This document shows, in pieces, positions 5,582-6,655 of a stretch of DNA of 6,655 nt (position 1 is its first letter; each line of letters begins with the position of its first letter). This stretch comes from Methanosarcinales archaeon (GTDB taxonomy: Archaea; Halobacteriota; Methanosarcinia; Methanosarcinales; Methanogasteraceae): contig DAOWIV010000100.1 of NCBI GenBank assembly GCA_030640725.1, forward strand, positions 1 through 6,655, written 5' to 3'. Both the position numbers and the translations under genes were made by a program. Below the pieces are notes generated by a model. That model was not told where the DNA came from. It did not search any database and saw only the letters and a list, made by a program, of their open reading frames with translations.

Positions 5582-6589
5582 TCACCGACCCCGCTCTGAA
5601 GAGCGGGGCATTACGAGGGGGTCGCGTGCAGGTTCAAGCACGGACAGATGTGGGATGGGAGGGGTATTGTCATATTCGAACAATGTTGGGGAATTAAATT
5701 CCATCGAAAATTCTCTAATTCGATTATCTGCTAATTTTACGTACGTTTCATTTATGTCGTATCCGATATAATGACGTTTTGTCTTTATTGACGCTATTGC
5801 TGCTTGTCCACTGCCCATGAATGGGTCTAAAACCACTTCGTTTTCATAGGCATAAAGCTGAATCAACCTATAAGGAAGTTCGACAGGGAATGGAGCAGGA
5901 TGCCCTACTTTGCGGGCGCGTTCTGCTGGGAATGTCCAGACACTTTTAGTAAATTCAAGAAACTCCTCTTTCGAGATTGTGTTTTTTCTCTTATTGATAT
6001 TTTTTCTACTGAACATGTCTTTAGAAAAGACTAAAATGTATTCATGTATGTCCCTCAAAGTCGGATTGGATGCTGAAAGCCAACTCCCCCACGCCGTAGA
6101 AGGGCTTGCACTCGAAGCTTTATTCCAGATGATCTCCCCTCGCATTAAAAAACCTAAATCCACCATGTCATTCACAATAAAAGCATGTAGGGGAATATAA
6201 GGCTTTCTTCCCAAATTTGCGATGTTGATACAAGCTCTGCCGCCGGGGACGAGTACTCTATGTACTTCTTTCCACACACTTTTTAAAAAATTTAGGTATG
6301 TTGCAAGGGTAAAATCCTCATCGTATTCTTTCCCCACATTATAAGGTGGCGAGGTCACCATCAGATGAACGCTATTGTCGGGTAGCTCATCCATCTTTTC
6401 AGAGGATTTACAAAAGATTTCATCTAAAAACTGCGATGGGATGTTTTTCTCCGTATATTCAACTTTCCGTTCATGAGGCAGTCCTTCATATAATTTGCTC
6501 GTATAAAATGCGGTAGAATCGTGATTCACTCTACCGGGGGAGCCAAAAGAACTTGTTTTAGTCCCTTTTTTTCTTTGATCATTCTTCAT
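5582..6589 (-). CDS. Site-specific DNA methyltransferase, probable N4-cytosine, beta class (second copy)
   Basis: A complete 335-residue paralogue of the methyltransferase at the left edge. By hand alignment about 203 of 280 positions are identical (about 72%). TSPPY lies at 79-83 and the SAM-binding motif DPFMGSG at 255-261, so it is beta class with an m4C-type motif IV. The target may be CTAG (inference from resemblance to archaeal CTAG enzymes). The start is supported by GGAGGG nine bases upstream. Residues about 1-25 are basic and polar, ahead of the shared STAFYTSKLYE block. Homology to the first copy ends near EYDN (305-308). Residues 309-335 (TPPIPHLSVLEP to SERGR) form an extra tail encoded over a GC-rich hairpin. 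The gene body is AT-rich (two counted 60-base lines gave 30% and 42% GC) beside neighbours above 50%, suggesting transfer from another genome. The start overlaps the upstream gene by 11 bases. Confidence 0.92.
   Translation of the reverse strand: MKNDQRKKGTKTSSFGSPGRVNHDSTAFYTSKLYEGLPHERKVEYTEKNIPSQFLDEIFCKSSEKMDELPDNSVHLMVTSPPYNVGKEYDEDFTLATYLNFLKSVWKEVHRVLVPGGRACINIANLGRKPYIPLHAFIVNDMVDLGFLMRGEIIWNKASSASPSTAWGSWLSASNPTLRDIHEYILVFSKDMFSRKNINKRKNTISKEEFLEFTKSVWTFPAERARKVGHPAPFPVELPYRLIQLYAYENEVVLDPFMGSGQAAIASIKTKRHYIGYDINETYVKLADNRIREFSMEFNSPTLFEYDNTPPIPHLSVLEPARDPLVMPRSSERGR
5586..5624. repeat. GC-rich perfect hairpin at the 3' end of the second methyltransferase gene
   Basis: CCCCGCTCT (5589-5597) and AGAGCGGGG (5600-5608) form a perfect 9-bp stem around GA. 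An overlapping alternative pairing exists between CGACCCC (5586-5592) and GGGGTCG (5618-5624). On the minus strand the structure ends in GGTCGGTGAC and is followed by TTTTAGAGG. It could be a transcription terminator overlapping the stop codon, or the structured right end of an IS200/IS605-type element. Resemblance to the latter is from memory. Confidence 0.6.
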
Positions 6590-6655
6590 TCCAATCTTCC
6601 CTCCAATAATCTACCCATCTTTTATATGGATCATAATCTACCGTTGTTTTTTTCC
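6579..6655 (-). CDS. C-terminal end of an unidentified upstream gene (partial)
   Basis: Reading leftward from the right edge, the frame is open for 24 codons and ends at TGA (6581-6579). The visible residues are strongly aromatic and charged, including VDYDPYKRWVDYW and a REDWNEE end. The stop lies inside the methyltransferase start region, giving an 11-base overlap, and the methyltransferase Shine-Dalgarno lies within this frame, which is typical of coupled genes. A restriction endonuclease is a reasonable guess because it would pair with the methyltransferase. Nothing in 24 residues identifies the family. The short open frame could be chance, but the tight overlap favours a real gene. Confidence 0.5.
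   Translation of the reverse strand, partial: KKTTVDYDPYKRWVDYWREDWNEE
6599..6604 (-). promoter_or_regulatory. Shine-Dalgarno site of the second methyltransferase
   Basis: GGAGGG on the minus strand lies nine bases before the ATG at 6589 and supports that start. It sits inside the overlapping upstream reading frame, so translation of the two genes is probably coupled. Confidence 0.7.

Noticed and set aside
6619..6627. A CATATAAAA TATA-like box upstream of the second methyltransferase
   Set aside because: It would start transcription about 8 bases before the ATG, cutting off the good GGAGGG site, and it lies within the apparent coding end of the upstream gene.
1..6655. A CRISPR array, rRNA gene or intact transposase
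   Set aside because: No regularly spaced repeats, rRNA core sequences or transposase ORFs were found on either strand.

Overview
The window is archaeal DNA. The evidence is a single-KOW archaeal Spt5, an archaeal-type glutamyl-tRNA synthetase with a long N-terminal extension, an A1-U72 tRNA-Gln without encoded CCA, TATA-box promoters and at least one probable leaderless gene. A secreted protein with a Methanosarcina-style S-layer duplication-like domain and a CbiC-family protein point to the methanogen/ANME side of the Euryarchaeota (Methanosarcinales or relatives such as Syntrophoarchaeia or ANME lineages). The exact lineage is inference.

Layout, left to right. (1) A 5'-truncated beta-class DNA methyltransferase with a TSPPY motif runs rightward to 857. 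(2) A leftward pair overlaps by 23 bases: a CbiC-family methylmutase homologue (1566-2219) followed by a glycosylation-rich, membrane-anchored surface protein (929-1588). (3) A divergent promoter region (2220-2403) has TATA-like boxes for cbiC and an inverted repeat. (4) A rightward pair with an ATGA overlap: thpR (RNA 2',3'-cyclic phosphodiesterase) and spt5 (transcription elongation factor). (5) A convergent intergenic region contains a perfect hairpin flanked by T-runs. (6) A leftward tRNA-Gln(CUG)-gltX unit has only 4 bases between the tRNA discriminator base and the gltX start codon, with a good TATA box upstream of the tRNA. (7) About 210 bp of intergenic DNA (5373-5581) has no gene that I can see beyond the tRNA promoter. 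(8) A second, complete methyltransferase gene (5582-6589, leftward) is about 72% identical to the first by hand alignment. It is much more AT-rich, carries an extra C-terminal tail that coincides with a GC-rich hairpin, and overlaps the 3' end of another leftward gene that enters from the right edge.

How it fits together. The middle is housekeeping information processing: in archaea GluRS normally also charges tRNA-Gln, so the tRNA sits in one transcription unit with the enzyme expected to charge it. The two methyltransferases bracket this block in inverted orientation. They resemble archaeal m4C enzymes of the CTAG-specific kind, and I found no CTAG anywhere in the 6655 bases. The right-hand copy may belong to a horizontally acquired restriction-modification locus whose other gene lies mostly outside the window. 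No CRISPR array, rRNA or intact transposase gene was seen.
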